A stretch of 64,000 nt of DNA, from contig JAFXSH010000080.1 in the NCBI GenBank assembly GCA_017525805.1, positions 1 through 64,000 on the forward strand, given 5' to 3'. A program made the position numbers and the translations under genes. The DNA is from Clostridia bacterium. GTDB lineage: Bacteria; Bacillota_A; Clostridia; Christensenellales; Aristaeellaceae. The stretch's first letter is position 1; each line of letters begins with the position of its first letter. Shown piece after piece: positions 53,685-62,972 of this stretch. The notes beneath the pieces are model-generated. The model did no database searches, was not told the DNA's origin, and worked only from the letters and a program-made list of their open reading frames with translations.

Positions 53685-54737
53685 GTGTCCAACGACGATC
53701 GTTTGGTGATGACCGGGCTGCGCAGGGAGGACGAAGAGCTGGATCAGTCCCTGCGGCCCCACAATCTGAGAGAATACATCGGCCAGGAAAAGGTAAAAAA
53801 CAGCCTGCAAATCTATATCAGCGCGGCGTTAAAGCGTCACGACGCGCTGGATCATATGCTGCTGTACGGCCCGCCGGGCTTAGGCAAAACCACCCTGGCC
53901 TGCATCGTGGCCGCGGAAATGGGCCAGAACATCCGGGTCACATCCGGCCCCGCCATCGAGCGGCCCGGCGATCTTGCCAGCATCCTCACCAACCTGAATC
54001 AAGGGGACGTGCTGTTCATCGACGAAATCCATCGCCTGTCCCGGGCGGTGGAAGAAGTGCTGTACCCCGCCATGGAGGACTACGCCCTGGACATCATGAT
54101 CGGCAAGGGCCCCACCGCCCGCAGTATGCGGTTGGACCTGCCTAAATTCACATTGGTGGGGGCCACCACCAGGGCCGGGCGTTTGTCCGCGCCCCTGCGG
54201 GACCGTTTTGGCATTGTGTTCCGGCTGGAAATGTACACGCCGCAGGAGCTTGCCAAAATCGTGGCCCGGAGCGCTTCCATCTTAGGCATGCCCTATGACG
54301 AAAGCGGTATCATGGAAATCGCACGCCGCAGCCGGGGCACGCCCCGCATCGCCAACCGGCTTTTAAAGCGCGTCCGGGACTTTGCCCAGGTGCGGGCCGA
54401 CGGTCATATCACCGCTGAGGTAGCAAAGGACAGCCTGAATATGCAGGACGTGGATGCCCTGGGCCTTGACCGCGTAGACCGGGCGGTGCTGTCCGCCATG
54501 ACGGATAAATTTGGCGGCGGACCCGTGGGCCTGGATACCCTGGCCGCTGTGACCGGGGAAGACTCCGTCACCATCGAGGACGTGTACGAGCCGTATCTTA
54601 TGCAGTTGGGGTTCATTATGCGTACCCCCCGCGGCCGGGTCTGCACCCCCCTGGCCTATGAGCATTTAGGCAAAACGCCCCCTGCCAATTTCAGCGAAAA
54701 AGTACAGGACGCGGAACAGACCAGCCTGCTGGATTAA
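53685..54737 (+). CDS. ruvB: Holliday-junction helicase RuvB
   Basis: A 350-residue AAA+ motor. Walker A is [15 protein letters not shown], Walker B is [11 protein letters not shown], sensor 1 is LVGATTRAG, the arginine finger lies in the LRDRFG segment, and the C-terminal winged helix begins near [11 protein letters not shown]. The start is GTG after AAGGAGGT. Confidence 0.97.
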   Translation: MSNDDRLVMTGLRREDEELDQSLRPHNLREYIGQEKVKNSLQIYISAALKRHDALDHMLLYGPPGLGKTTLACIVAAEMGQNIRVTSGPAIERPGDLASILTNLNQGDVLFIDEIHRLSRAVEEVLYPAMEDYALDIMIGKGPTARSMRLDLPKFTLVGATTRAGRLSAPLRDRFGIVFRLEMYTPQELAKIVARSASILGMPYDESGIMEIARRSRGTPRIANRLLKRVRDFAQVRADGHITAEVAKDSLNMQDVDALGLDRVDRAVLSAMTDKFGGGPVGLDTLAAVTGEDSVTIEDVYEPYLMQLGFIMRTPRGRVCTPLAYEHLGKTPPANFSEKVQDAEQTSLLD

Positions 54738-54749
54738 GAGGAAAACCTT

Positions 54750-55241
54750 ATGATTCGTTTAGCTGAAACAAAGGATTTGGAAGCCATTGAACAGGTATAC
54801 GCCGCCGCGCGGGCCTATATGGCCGCATCCGGCAATCCCCACCAATGGGGTGACGACGGCTATCCCCATGGGGATTTACTGGAAAGCGACATCGAACAGC
54901 AGCGTTTGTATGTGATCGAAGAAGACGGCGTTGTGCATGGGGTATTCGCTTTTATGTTCGGCGACGATCCCACCTACGCCTATATTGAGGACGGGCAATG
55001 GCCCAACAATAAGCCCTACGGCACCATTCACCGCATTGCCAGCGACGGACAAATCAAAGGCATGTTCACCAAAGCTTTTGATTATTGCCGTTCCAAGATC
55101 GACGAGATTCGCATCGACACCCACCACGACAACAAAACCATGCAGCATGTGGTAACGAAGCACGGCTTCAAACGATGCGGCATCATTTATCTGGAAAATG
55201 GCGATCCCCGCATCGCCTATCAATATTCAAAGGAAGCATGA
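54750..55241 (+). CDS. GNAT acetyltransferase
   Basis: A 163-residue GNAT protein beginning MIRLAETKDLEAIEQVYAAA. The central strand VIEEDGVVHGVFAFMFGDDP and the C-terminal HHDNKTMQHVVTKHGFKRCG (V/N-helix) are typical; the acetyl-CoA loop is less canonical (IASDGQIKGMF). The substrate is unknown. It is inserted between ruvB and queA and shares their transcript; it lies 12 bp after ruvB. Confidence 0.8.
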   Translation: MIRLAETKDLEAIEQVYAAARAYMAASGNPHQWGDDGYPHGDLLESDIEQQRLYVIEEDGVVHGVFAFMFGDDPTYAYIEDGQWPNNKPYGTIHRIASDGQIKGMFTKAFDYCRSKIDEIRIDTHHDNKTMQHVVTKHGFKRCGIIYLENGDPRIAYQYSKEA

Positions 55242-55248
55242 ACCGACC

Positions 55249-56313
55249 ATGAAAACTTCGGATTTTTATTATGACCTGCCGGAACGCCTCATCGCCCAAA
55301 CGCCCATGGAGCCCCGGGACGCCGCCCGCATGATGGTGATTCACAAGGACACAGGCCATCGGGAGGACAAAATCTTTCGCGATATGCCGGACTATCTGCG
55401 CCCCGGCGACGTGATGGTGATCAACCAGACGAAAGTCATTCCCGCCCGGCTGCTTGGCGAAAAGGAAGAAACACGCGTGCCAGTAGAAATTTTGCTGCTC
55501 AAGCGCCTGGATAAGGACAACTGGGAAACCCTGGTACGCCCCGGACGGCGGCTGAAAAGGGGCGTCACGGTGTCCTTTGGCGGCGGCATCCTGCGGGCGC
55601 AAATCGGCGATACCACCGACGCAGGCGGGCGGATCGTGACTTTCCTGTACGACGGCGTGTTTGAAGAGCTTCTGGACAGGCTGGGCGAAATGCCCCTGCC
55701 GCCCTATATTCACAAAAAGCTCGCCGATCCAACCCAGTACCAAACCATCTACGCCAAGCAGGAGGGCAGCGCCGCCGCCCCCACCGCCGGGCTGCACTTC
55801 ACCCCCGAGGTGATGAACCGCGTGAGGGAAAAGGGTATTGAAATCGTTCCTGTTCTGCTGCATGTGGGCCTTGGCACCTTCCGTCCCGTAAAGGCCGAGG
55901 ACGTGACCGAGCATAAAATGCACGCCGAATACTATGAAGTCACGCCGGAAGCGGCGGAAAAAATCAACGCCGCGCGACAAAACGGCGGCCGTATCGTATG
56001 CATCGGCACCACCAGTGTGCGCACCCTGGAAACGGTGGCGGACGAAAAGGGCATCGTGCACCCCGGCATGGGCGAAACCAGTATTTTTATTACTCCCGGC
56101 GTAACGCTCAAGGCCACGGACGTGCTGCTTACCAATTTCCACCTGCCCGAATCTACCCTGCTCATGCTGGTTTCGGCGATCATGGGAAGAAAGCAAGCCT
56201 TGGACGTTTACCGGGAAGCGGTGGAAAAAGAATATCGTTTTTTCTCCTTTGGGGACTGTATGCTGATCCTGCGCGACGAAACCGGTCCGTTCCGTGTGGC
56301 GGAGGAGGCGTAA
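55249..56313 (+). CDS. queA: tRNA preQ1(34) S-adenosylmethionine ribosyltransferase-isomerase
   Basis: A 354-residue QueA, which adds the ribosyl group of SAM to preQ1 in tRNA during queuosine synthesis. Visible motifs are FYYDLPERLIAQTP at the start, INQTKVIPARL, GLGTFRPVKAEDVTEHKMH and GTTSVRTLET. ATG 55249 lies 7 bp after the GNAT stop. In many Firmicutes tgt follows queA; here a terminator follows instead. Confidence 0.95.
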   Translation: MKTSDFYYDLPERLIAQTPMEPRDAARMMVIHKDTGHREDKIFRDMPDYLRPGDVMVINQTKVIPARLLGEKEETRVPVEILLLKRLDKDNWETLVRPGRRLKRGVTVSFGGGILRAQIGDTTDAGGRIVTFLYDGVFEELLDRLGEMPLPPYIHKKLADPTQYQTIYAKQEGSAAAPTAGLHFTPEVMNRVREKGIEIVPVLLHVGLGTFRPVKAEDVTEHKMHAEYYEVTPEAAEKINAARQNGGRIVCIGTTSVRTLETVADEKGIVHPGMGETSIFITPGVTLKATDVLLTNFHLPESTLLMLVSAIMGRKQALDVYREAVEKEYRFFSFGDCMLILRDETGPFRVAEEA

Positions 56314-56314
56314 C

Positions 56315-56341
56315 AAAAAAAGGCTGAATGAAGCCTTTTTT
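56315..56341. terminator. Bidirectional terminator between queA and the phosphatase
   Basis: AGGCT-GAATGA-AGCCT stem flanked by runs of A and T, usable from both convergent genes. Confidence 0.8.
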
Positions 56342-56343
56342 AT

Positions 56344-57030
56344 TTAGGTTGCAGCGCCCTCCAGTATGAAATTCCCATCTTCTATGATCATGCCTGTAAG
56401 GCACCCGCCCTTTCCGCAGCCGGTATCAATGCAGATGATGCCATGGTCAGGCAGGGTCTTCCATTCGCCATAGGCCAGTTTTTCCACAGTTTCCCCATCC
56501 CCGGTAAACCAGACGGGCGCTTCCAGGGCGATATGGCCAACAATGGTGAGAGGACCTGTGTATTCATTCCGCAGCGCCACGTGATGATCATGGATCAGCG
56601 TATGCGTGTCGTTCACTTCCAATGGATCGATGAGCAGCCCAGCGTGCACGCACTGGATTCCCTCGCCCCGCCAGTACAGCCTGTAATGCTGTTTGATCCA
56701 CGGAATGGCATCCTCCATTTTGCAGCCGTGGGCTTTAAAGCTTTGCACGGTAGCGTCGCGGCCTACGTGATCCCACATTATCCGCTGCGCTAACGACAGC
56801 TTGGGCTGAAGCAGATAATCCTCATGATTGCCCCGAAGGAGAATAAACCTTTCCCCCATGCTGCTGGCCAACTGCCGCGCCATTTCAAAGACTTGAAAAG
56901 AATCCGGGCCCCGGTCGAACAGATCGCCCAGCATGACCAAAGTATCCTCCGTGCCGGGCTTTACTTTGTCCAGTAAGGCGCGAAGCGCCGTATCGCACCC
57001 ATGCACGTCTCCAATCACGATCGTCTTCAT
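56344..57030 (-). CDS. Metallophosphatase of the PPP family (ApaH/PrpA-like)
   Basis: A 228-residue calcineurin-like phosphatase. Motifs are GDVHG (residues 7-11), GDLFDRG (35-41), GNHE (67-70) and later HAGL and GH. This set fits serine/threonine or diadenosine-polyphosphate phosphatases. The start overlaps the ABC exporter stop by 4 bp, so the two are co-translated. Confidence 0.9.
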   Translation of the reverse strand: MKTIVIGDVHGCDTALRALLDKVKPGTEDTLVMLGDLFDRGPDSFQVFEMARQLASSMGERFILLRGNHEDYLLQPKLSLAQRIMWDHVGRDATVQSFKAHGCKMEDAIPWIKQHYRLYWRGEGIQCVHAGLLIDPLEVNDTHTLIHDHHVALRNEYTGPLTIVGHIALEAPVWFTGDGETVEKLAYGEWKTLPDHGIICIDTGCGKGGCLTGMIIEDGNFILEGAAT

Positions 57031-58709
57031 TGCGCAGTCCCTTCAATACGCGTCATCTGTCCCTCGGAAATATGAAGAGTATAATCGCAAATTGCCAGCG
57101 CCGCCTGACGATGCGTTACAATAATGCAGGTTTTATCCCGCATGGCGGAAATATTCATCAGCATCTGCGCTTCCGTCGCTTCGTCCAGCGCGCTGGTCGC
57201 CTCATCCAAAAGCAGGATGGGCGCTTTGGACAGCAGCGCCCGGGCTACCGCCACCCGCTGGCCCTGGCCCTCGGACAGGCCGATGCCCCGCTCGCCCAGC
57301 ACAGCGTCCAGTCCGATTTCCGCCACCAGCTGTTCCAGGCAGGCGGCTTTGATTGCCGCCTTGATTTCCTCGTCCGTCGCCTGATCAGTGAACATGGTCA
57401 GGTTTTCGCGGAGGGTGCCGGAAAAGAGCATGTTTCCCTGGGGCACATAGGCAAAAAGATGCCTGGTGCCTCGACCGGCCGGTACTGCCTGATTGCCCAA
57501 AATGAAAGTGGCATGCCCTTCCGAAGGCTTGTATATGCCCAGCAGCAGCTGGAACAGGCTGGTTTTTCCTCCGCCGCTGATGCCCGTCAGGGCAACGAAA
57601 TCGCCCCGCCGAATCAATCCGTTTACATCGTGCAGCACATCCTCCGTACCATCGGCGTACCGAAAGCGGATATTTTCCAGGCGGATCTCATCAAAGGATG
57701 GTATCTTAAGTCCGTCGTCCTCATCCGGCAGGCCCACCACGTCCAGCAGCCGTTCGGCGGAAGCGATCACGCCATAGGCCTGGCTGACCAGGTTCACCGC
57801 ATTGGCGATGGGGGCTTGAATGCGGCCAACAAGCTGAATCAGGGCGGCAAGAGAACCGTAGGTAAACGTACCGTGATAAATCTTTACGCAGCCCCACAGA
57901 TTGCATATCAGCCAGGAAATATCGAACATGGCGCCCATACCGTTGTTCATGGCGATAGACAGTATCCCATTTCGTATCTGCTCATTGGACAGGTTTTCGC
58001 GCCGTTTGTTCATGTTTTTTAAAGCCCGTTTTTCGGATACGGAAGCTTTTACTACCCGGATATTTTCAAGCGTTTCCTGGGTGGATGCGTGCAGGGCGTC
58101 TTCGGCCTGCTGCATGCGCTTGTGACGATTCTTCATAGGCTCCCGGAAAGCCATGGAAATGACCACGCCAATACACGAAGCCACGATCAGCACCGGAATG
58201 AACCGCCAATCCATGGAAATGAGGATCGCAGCGGCGCCGATAAAGGAAACCGCAGTCCTAAGCAGCATGGGCAGCATGCTCATGACGCCGTTTTTCACCA
58301 CGCCCACGTCCGAAAACACCCGGTTCACCAATTCTCCGCTGTGAAAGCCCTTCAGCGCCGCATACTGCTTGCCCAAGATGGCTTCCGTCACCATGCCCTG
58401 CATGTATTTTTGCAGTTCAGCGGAAGACCTGGTGCGAATATAGGCGCTCAAAACGTTCAGCAAGCGTTCTACCATGATCACCGCCACAAGCAGCGCGCCA
58501 TATGTGATCAGCGCGTCCTTATTTCCGCCTGATGCTCCGTCGATCAGCGCTTTGGTGATCAAAGTGACGCCCAGCGACAGCAAAGAACCTATCACGCCAA
58601 TACCGCTGATCAACAGCACGGCTATGCGCACCGAATTGCTCCAGCTTACGATCGCTTTCAGCGCCGGACTGGTGAATATGGTTTTTACCTTTTTCAGGCT
58701 TTCGCTCAT
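57027..58709 (-). CDS. ABC exporter, fused membrane and ATPase domains
   Basis: A 560-residue half-exporter. Six helices (residues about 25-300) are followed by an ATPase with GISGGGKTSLFQLLLG, signature LSEGQGQRVAVARAL (LSEGQ instead of LSGGQ), Walker B ILLLDEATSALDE and H-loop IIVTHR. It is probably a homodimeric lipid or drug exporter, or half of a heterodimer. It is cotranscribed with the downstream phosphatase. Confidence 0.9.
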   Translation of the reverse strand: MSESLKKVKTIFTSPALKAIVSWSNSVRIAVLLISGIGVIGSLLSLGVTLITKALIDGASGGNKDALITYGALLVAVIMVERLLNVLSAYIRTRSSAELQKYMQGMVTEAILGKQYAALKGFHSGELVNRVFSDVGVVKNGVMSMLPMLLRTAVSFIGAAAILISMDWRFIPVLIVASCIGVVISMAFREPMKNRHKRMQQAEDALHASTQETLENIRVVKASVSEKRALKNMNKRRENLSNEQIRNGILSIAMNNGMGAMFDISWLICNLWGCVKIYHGTFTYGSLAALIQLVGRIQAPIANAVNLVSQAYGVIASAERLLDVVGLPDEDDGLKIPSFDEIRLENIRFRYADGTEDVLHDVNGLIRRGDFVALTGISGGGKTSLFQLLLGIYKPSEGHATFILGNQAVPAGRGTRHLFAYVPQGNMLFSGTLRENLTMFTDQATDEEIKAAIKAACLEQLVAEIGLDAVLGERGIGLSEGQGQRVAVARALLSKAPILLLDEATSALDEATEAQMLMNISAMRDKTCIIVTHRQAALAICDYTLHISEGQMTRIEGTAQ

Positions 58710-58770
58710 TTTCTCCCGCCTTCTGATTTCTCGCGTTTTCTCTAAAACCTATAGATATCCCCTCACGTTT

Positions 58771-58799
58771 ATTCTACCATAGCATCGGGGAAATCTCAA
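58771..58799 (-). promoter_or_regulatory. Promoter of the ABC exporter-phosphatase operon
   Basis: Minus strand TTGAGA (58794-58799), 17-bp spacer and TAGAAT (58771-58776). Confidence 0.65.
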
Positions 58800-58843
58800 G
58801 GGTCGTGTATGTGTGAACAGGGAGAGCAAACCGGGCAGAGGGA

Positions 58844-58901
58844 TGAAAAAAACGGGCAGCCGAGGGTATGTGGTGGATCCATATACCCTCCGCCGTCCGT
58901 T
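58844..58901 (-). terminator. gltX terminator
   Basis: A long imperfect hairpin (about 20-nt arms, 58881-58901 with 58851-58871) on the minus strand, followed by a run of T (plus-strand A-run 58846-58852). Confidence 0.85.
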
Positions 58902-58912
58902 TTCTGGTTTGG

Positions 58913-60370
58913 TTAATTGTTTGTAAGCTTGTCCAGCGATTTTTTCATCCGGTTCAGGGTTTCGTCCCTGCCCAGCAGGTAGGCGATTTCAAAGGCGCCG
59001 CCGGGGGTGGATTCCTGGCCGGAAATAGCGATGCGCATGGGCCACAGCACCGCGCCGTTCTTTTTGCCCCACTCGGGGATTCTCGCCATCACCGCGTCGT
59101 GGATGTTGGTTTCCGTCCAGTCGGAAACGTCCTCCAGCACAGGCAGCAGCAGCGGCAGCACCTCTTTCGCTACATTCTCGTCGCTCTTTTGCTTTTTGTT
59201 GAAGAAAATAGCGGTATCGTAATCCGGCATATTTGCCAGGAACGCGATCTTTTCCGGGATGCGGCTGAAAATGTCCGTGCGGCTCTGCATGAGCTCCGCC
59301 AAACGGCGGTAATCCATGCCCTTGCCCGCCAGCACCTTGTCAAACCAGGGCGTCGCCATTTCCAGGTATTTGTCGAAATCCATCTTCGCCACGTACTGGC
59401 TGTTCATCCACTCCAGCTTGGTCACGTCGAAAATGCCGGGAGACTTGTTCAGGTGCTTCACGTCGAAGGCTTCCACCAGCTCGTCCATGGTGAAGAATTC
59501 CTGATCAGTACCGGGATTCCAGCCCACCAGGGCCAGGTAGTTGACCAGCGCTTCCTTCAAAAAGCCCTTGCCGATGAAATCGCTGTAATAGGCGTCCCCG
59601 TCCCGCTTGCTTAGCTTGTGCTGGGCGTCCCGCATGACGGTGGTCAGGTGAATATACTGGGGAATTTCCCAGCCGAAAGCGCTGTACAGGAAATTGTACC
59701 GGGGGGTGGAGCTCAAATACTCCATGCCGCGGATCACGTGGGTAATGCCCATCAGATGGTCGTCGATCACGTTGGCGAAGTTATAGGTGGGCATGCCGTC
59801 CTGCTTGATGAGCACCATATCGTCCATGCAGTCGCTGTTGGGGAAGCTCATTTCCCCGAACACCAGATCCTGATACGTGGAAGTGCCGTCCGTGGGCGCG
59901 TTCATGCGGATCACATAGGGCACGCCCGCGTCCAATTTGGCCTGTACTTCTTCCTTGCTCAGGTTCAGGCAGTGCTTATCGTACTTGAACACTTCGCCCT
60001 TGGCTTCCGCCGCCGCCCGGCGCTCGTCGATCTCTTCCTTGGTGCAGAAGCAGTAATACGCCGCGCCTTTTTCCACCAGCTCTTTGGCATAGGGCAGGTA
60101 CAGGCTCTTGCGCTCGCTCTGGATATAGGGGCCGTAATCGCCGCCGATATCCGGGCCCTCGTCCCACAGGATGCCGCAGTCCCGCAGGGTATCGTAAATC
60201 ACCTCGGTCGCGCCTTCCACGAAGCGCTCCTGATCGGTGTCCTCAATGCGCAGAATGAATTTCCCGCCGTTCTTTTTGGCGAACAGATAAGCGTACAGCG
60301 CCGTGCGCACGCCGCCTAAGTGCATAAAGCCCGTAGGCGACGGGGCAAAGCGGGTGCGAACTTGTTTCAT
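58913..60370 (-). CDS. gltX: Glutamyl-tRNA synthetase
   Basis: A 485-residue class I synthetase that charges tRNA-Glu. The HIGH motif lies in FAPSPTGFMHLGGVRTALY and the KMSKS motif is KLSKRDGDAYY. The C-terminal anticodon-binding domain is of normal size. ATG 60370 follows AGGAGGAATTGCA; the longer frame runs into the upstream repeat element. GlnRS is encoded nearby, so this enzyme need not charge tRNA-Gln. Confidence 0.95.
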   Translation of the reverse strand: MKQVRTRFAPSPTGFMHLGGVRTALYAYLFAKKNGGKFILRIEDTDQERFVEGATEVIYDTLRDCGILWDEGPDIGGDYGPYIQSERKSLYLPYAKELVEKGAAYYCFCTKEEIDERRAAAEAKGEVFKYDKHCLNLSKEEVQAKLDAGVPYVIRMNAPTDGTSTYQDLVFGEMSFPNSDCMDDMVLIKQDGMPTYNFANVIDDHLMGITHVIRGMEYLSSTPRYNFLYSAFGWEIPQYIHLTTVMRDAQHKLSKRDGDAYYSDFIGKGFLKEALVNYLALVGWNPGTDQEFFTMDELVEAFDVKHLNKSPGIFDVTKLEWMNSQYVAKMDFDKYLEMATPWFDKVLAGKGMDYRRLAELMQSRTDIFSRIPEKIAFLANMPDYDTAIFFNKKQKSDENVAKEVLPLLLPVLEDVSDWTETNIHDAVMARIPEWGKKNGAVLWPMRIAISGQESTPGGAFEIAYLLGRDETLNRMKKSLDKLTNN

Positions 60371-60391
60371 TGCAATTCCTCCTATTTTTTT

Positions 60392-60545
60392 GCGGGGGAA
60401 ACCATTCTTTGGAATTGCTTCGCACGGCCTGCGCTTCGCTTGCCCGCGCTGCTTTTCCATGTTTCTTGCTTCGTCTCGCGCCACGCGGCTGAACCCGCGT
60501 GGCTGTAAGAATGGATTTCCCCCGCACCCCCTTCCAAGAAATCCA
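60392..60545. repeat. Repeat element of about 150 bp with inverted ends
   Basis: Left end 60392-60409 is an inverted copy of 60507-60525 (18 pairs with one extra base). An inner hairpin lies at about 60480-60503 (GCCACGCGG with CCCGCGTGGC). The right flank (CACCCCCTTCCAAGAAATCC) matches the flank of the element at 16200-16262. It fills most of the 223-bp gap before gltX and contains no gene. Confidence 0.65.
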
Positions 60546-60593
60546 AACGGAAAGGAGTATCTTGATTATTCGTTATCCATTGAAAGCTTCGAG

Positions 60594-61037
60594 TCAGGCG
60601 ATTGGAAACCAGTAAACCGTATCATTTCCCTGGGATTCCTCGCACAGTTTTCCGCCTGCTTTACGGTACAACGAGTTGGCCCCAAAGTTGTTCTGATAAC
60701 AGGTCAGGAAGATTTTACAGAAACCCTCCGCCGCGCAGGCTTCTTTCAGCTTCGTCAGCATCTGCGTGCCAATCCCCTGTCGCTGGTAATCGTCCAGTAC
60801 GCCTACCTCATGGATATACAGCATTTTCCTTCCGGTATTCAGCCTTTGCAGGGCATAGCCGTAGGCAAAACCGACGATCCTGTTTTCCAATACCGCGGCG
60901 AACAGCCAGCAGTCCGGGGAGCTTAGGAACGCCCGGAGGCTGCTTTTTTCCGCGAAGCCTTCCCGGAAATCCCTGTTCATCGCAAGGGCCAGCGGCAGAT
61001 CGTCCGATGAAAGTCTTCTGTATTCTATCTTGCTCAT
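60594..61037 (-). CDS. GNAT acetyltransferase (AAC(3)-I/RimI-like)
   Basis: A 147-residue GNAT. The acetyl-CoA loop is DDYQRQGIGTQML, preceded by LYIHEVGV, and the terminal strands contain FLTCYQNNFGANSLYRKAGG. The shape resembles AAC(3)-I-like acetyltransferases; resistance activity cannot be inferred. The start overlaps the glnS stop by 4 bp, so it is translationally coupled to GlnRS. Confidence 0.85.
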   Translation of the reverse strand: MSKIEYRRLSSDDLPLALAMNRDFREGFAEKSSLRAFLSSPDCWLFAAVLENRIVGFAYGYALQRLNTGRKMLYIHEVGVLDDYQRQGIGTQMLTKLKEACAAEGFCKIFLTCYQNNFGANSLYRKAGGKLCEESQGNDTVYWFPIA

Positions 61038-62725
61038 TTCTGGGGTTTATAGCTATCCTTCAAACTCACTACGCGGTTATACACGCTCTTTTCTTCCGTG
61101 GAATCCTTATCCTTGCAGAAGTAGCCCATGCGCAGGAACTGGAAGGTGTCCCCCACGTTTGCGGAAACCAGGGTGTGCTCACAGTAGCCGCTGACGATCT
61201 GCAAAGAATCGGGGTTCACGAACGCCGTCACGTCCTTCTTGTCCTCGGCGGCGGCGGTGTCCCATTCCTCGGTCATGAGCTGATCGTAGAGCCGGGCCTC
61301 GAACGCGGCGCAGTCGTTTGCATCCACCCAATGGATAGTGCCCTTCACCTTGCGGTTGGCTCCTTCGCTGCCGGAGCGGGAAGAAAGGTCGATGGAGCAT
61401 TCGATGCGTTCGATCTCCCCCGCTTCGTTTTTTACCACGTTTTCACACTTGATAATGTACGCGCCTTTTAAGCGCACTTCACCGTCGGGCTTCAAGCGGA
61501 AGAACTTCTTGGGGGGCACTTCTTCAAAGTCTTCCCGTTCGATCCAGATTTCCTTGCTGATGGTCACTTCCCGTTCGCCCAGCTCGGGGTGATCGGGGTG
61601 GTTTTCCATTTTCAGGGTGTCCGTCCAATCGTCGGGCACGTTGGTGAACACCACCTTCACGGGGCTCAGCACCGCCATGACCCGGGGCGCGGAATCGCCC
61701 AAGGCGTCCCGCACGCAAGCGTCCAGCATCTGCACGTCCACGGTGGAGTCGGCTTTGGCAAGGCCCACCTGTTCCACAAAGGCACGGATGGCGCTGCCGG
61801 GATAGCCCCTGCGGCGCATGGCAGTCAGGGTGGGCATGCGGGGATCGTCCCAGCCGGACACGAACCCTTCCTCCACCAGCCGGCGCAGGTGGCGCTTGCT
61901 CATGACGGTGCGGGTGATGTTGAGGCGCGCGAACTCGATCTGCCGGGGGCCGAAGTAGCCCTGGCCATCGCCGGCCCGGAAGCCCGCCTTTTCCACGAAC
62001 CAGTCGTACAGGGGTCGGTGATCCTCAAATTCCAAAGAACACAGGGAGAAGGTGATGCCCTCGAAGGCGTCGGACAAGGGATGGGCAAAATCGTACATGG
62101 GATAGATGCACCAGGTATTCCCCGTGCGCCAATGTTCCTTGTACAGGATGCGGTACATGGCGGGGTCCCGCATGTTCATGTTGGGAGACGCCATATCGAT
62201 CTTTGCGCGCAGGATGTACCGGCCCTCGGGGAACTCACCGGCCTTCATGCGCCGGAACAGGTCTAAGCTTTCTTCCCAGGGGCGTTCCCGCCAGGGGGAA
62301 TTTTTGCCCGGCGTGGTCAGGGTGCCCCGATATTCCCGCATTTCATCGGCGGACAGCTCGTCCACATAGGCCAGGCCACGCTTGATGAAATCCTCGGCGA
62401 TATCATACAGCCGCTGATAGTAATCGCTGGCGAAGAACAGGCCGCCCGTCCAATGGAAGCCTAACCATTCGATATCCCGCTTGATGGCCTCGGCGTATTC
62501 GTTGTCCTCCTTGGCAGGGTTGGTGTCGTCAAAGCGCAGGTTGCACAGGCCGCCGTATTTTTCGGCGGTGCCGAAATCCGTTACCAGCGCTTTGCAGTGG
62601 CCGATGTGGGGATAGCCGTTGGGTTCAGGGGGAAAACGGGTGTGCACCTGCTGAGCACGCCCTTCCTTCAAATCATGATCGATGGCGTCCCAAATAAAAT
62701 TGGTGCGTGCATTCTCGTTTTCCAT
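61034..62725 (-). CDS. glnS: Glutaminyl-tRNA synthetase
   Basis: A 563-residue class I synthetase. The HIGH region is FPPEPNGYPHIGHCKA and the KMSKS-like motif is VMSKRHLRRLVEEG. FDDTNPAKEDNEYAEAI is characteristic of GlnRS, and the C-terminal two-barrel anticodon domain is complete. Direct glutaminylation is therefore likely, in addition to any GatCAB route. The ribosome-binding site is AGGAGG. Confidence 0.95.
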   Translation of the reverse strand: MENENARTNFIWDAIDHDLKEGRAQQVHTRFPPEPNGYPHIGHCKALVTDFGTAEKYGGLCNLRFDDTNPAKEDNEYAEAIKRDIEWLGFHWTGGLFFASDYYQRLYDIAEDFIKRGLAYVDELSADEMREYRGTLTTPGKNSPWRERPWEESLDLFRRMKAGEFPEGRYILRAKIDMASPNMNMRDPAMYRILYKEHWRTGNTWCIYPMYDFAHPLSDAFEGITFSLCSLEFEDHRPLYDWFVEKAGFRAGDGQGYFGPRQIEFARLNITRTVMSKRHLRRLVEEGFVSGWDDPRMPTLTAMRRRGYPGSAIRAFVEQVGLAKADSTVDVQMLDACVRDALGDSAPRVMAVLSPVKVVFTNVPDDWTDTLKMENHPDHPELGEREVTISKEIWIEREDFEEVPPKKFFRLKPDGEVRLKGAYIIKCENVVKNEAGEIERIECSIDLSSRSGSEGANRKVKGTIHWVDANDCAAFEARLYDQLMTEEWDTAAAEDKKDVTAFVNPDSLQIVSGYCEHTLVSANVGDTFQFLRMGYFCKDKDSTEEKSVYNRVVSLKDSYKPQK

Positions 62726-62783
62726 ACGCTCAACCTCCTAAAAAATCATACTCCAATCGCGCGCCGGTCAAGACGCTTGCATC

Positions 62784-62812
62784 ATTATATCCAATTTAAT
62801 GCCAAAAGGCAA
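62784..62812 (-). promoter_or_regulatory. glnS promoter
   Basis: Minus strand TTGCCT (62807-62812), 17-bp spacer and TATAAT (62784-62789). The leader is only about 50 nt, too short for a T-box. Confidence 0.75.
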
Positions 62813-62896
62813 GAGAAAACCGCAACAAATCGGCTTCGGCGGAGCGCGGCGGGAATAACAGAATATAAAAAAAGGAAAATTATTACGCTGGTACAA

Positions 62897-62927
62897 TTGA
62901 CTTAGAGTAAACTTCAAGGTTTATAAT
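62897..62927 (+). promoter_or_regulatory. MerR-type promoter of the final ABC exporter
   Basis: TTGACT (62897-62902), a 19-bp spacer and TATAAT (62922-62927). The spacer holds the dyad CTTAGAGT-AA-ACTTCAAG (arms with two mismatched positions). A long spacer with a central dyad is the hallmark of promoters activated by MerR-family regulators. Confidence 0.65.
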
Positions 62928-62972
62928 GTTTTCAGATGTCCTTTCCCAGAAGCAATAAGAGGAGGCGGCAGT

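Noticed and set aside
62726..62783. T-box in front of glnS
   Set aside because: The leader is about 50 nt, far too short, with no terminator hairpin.
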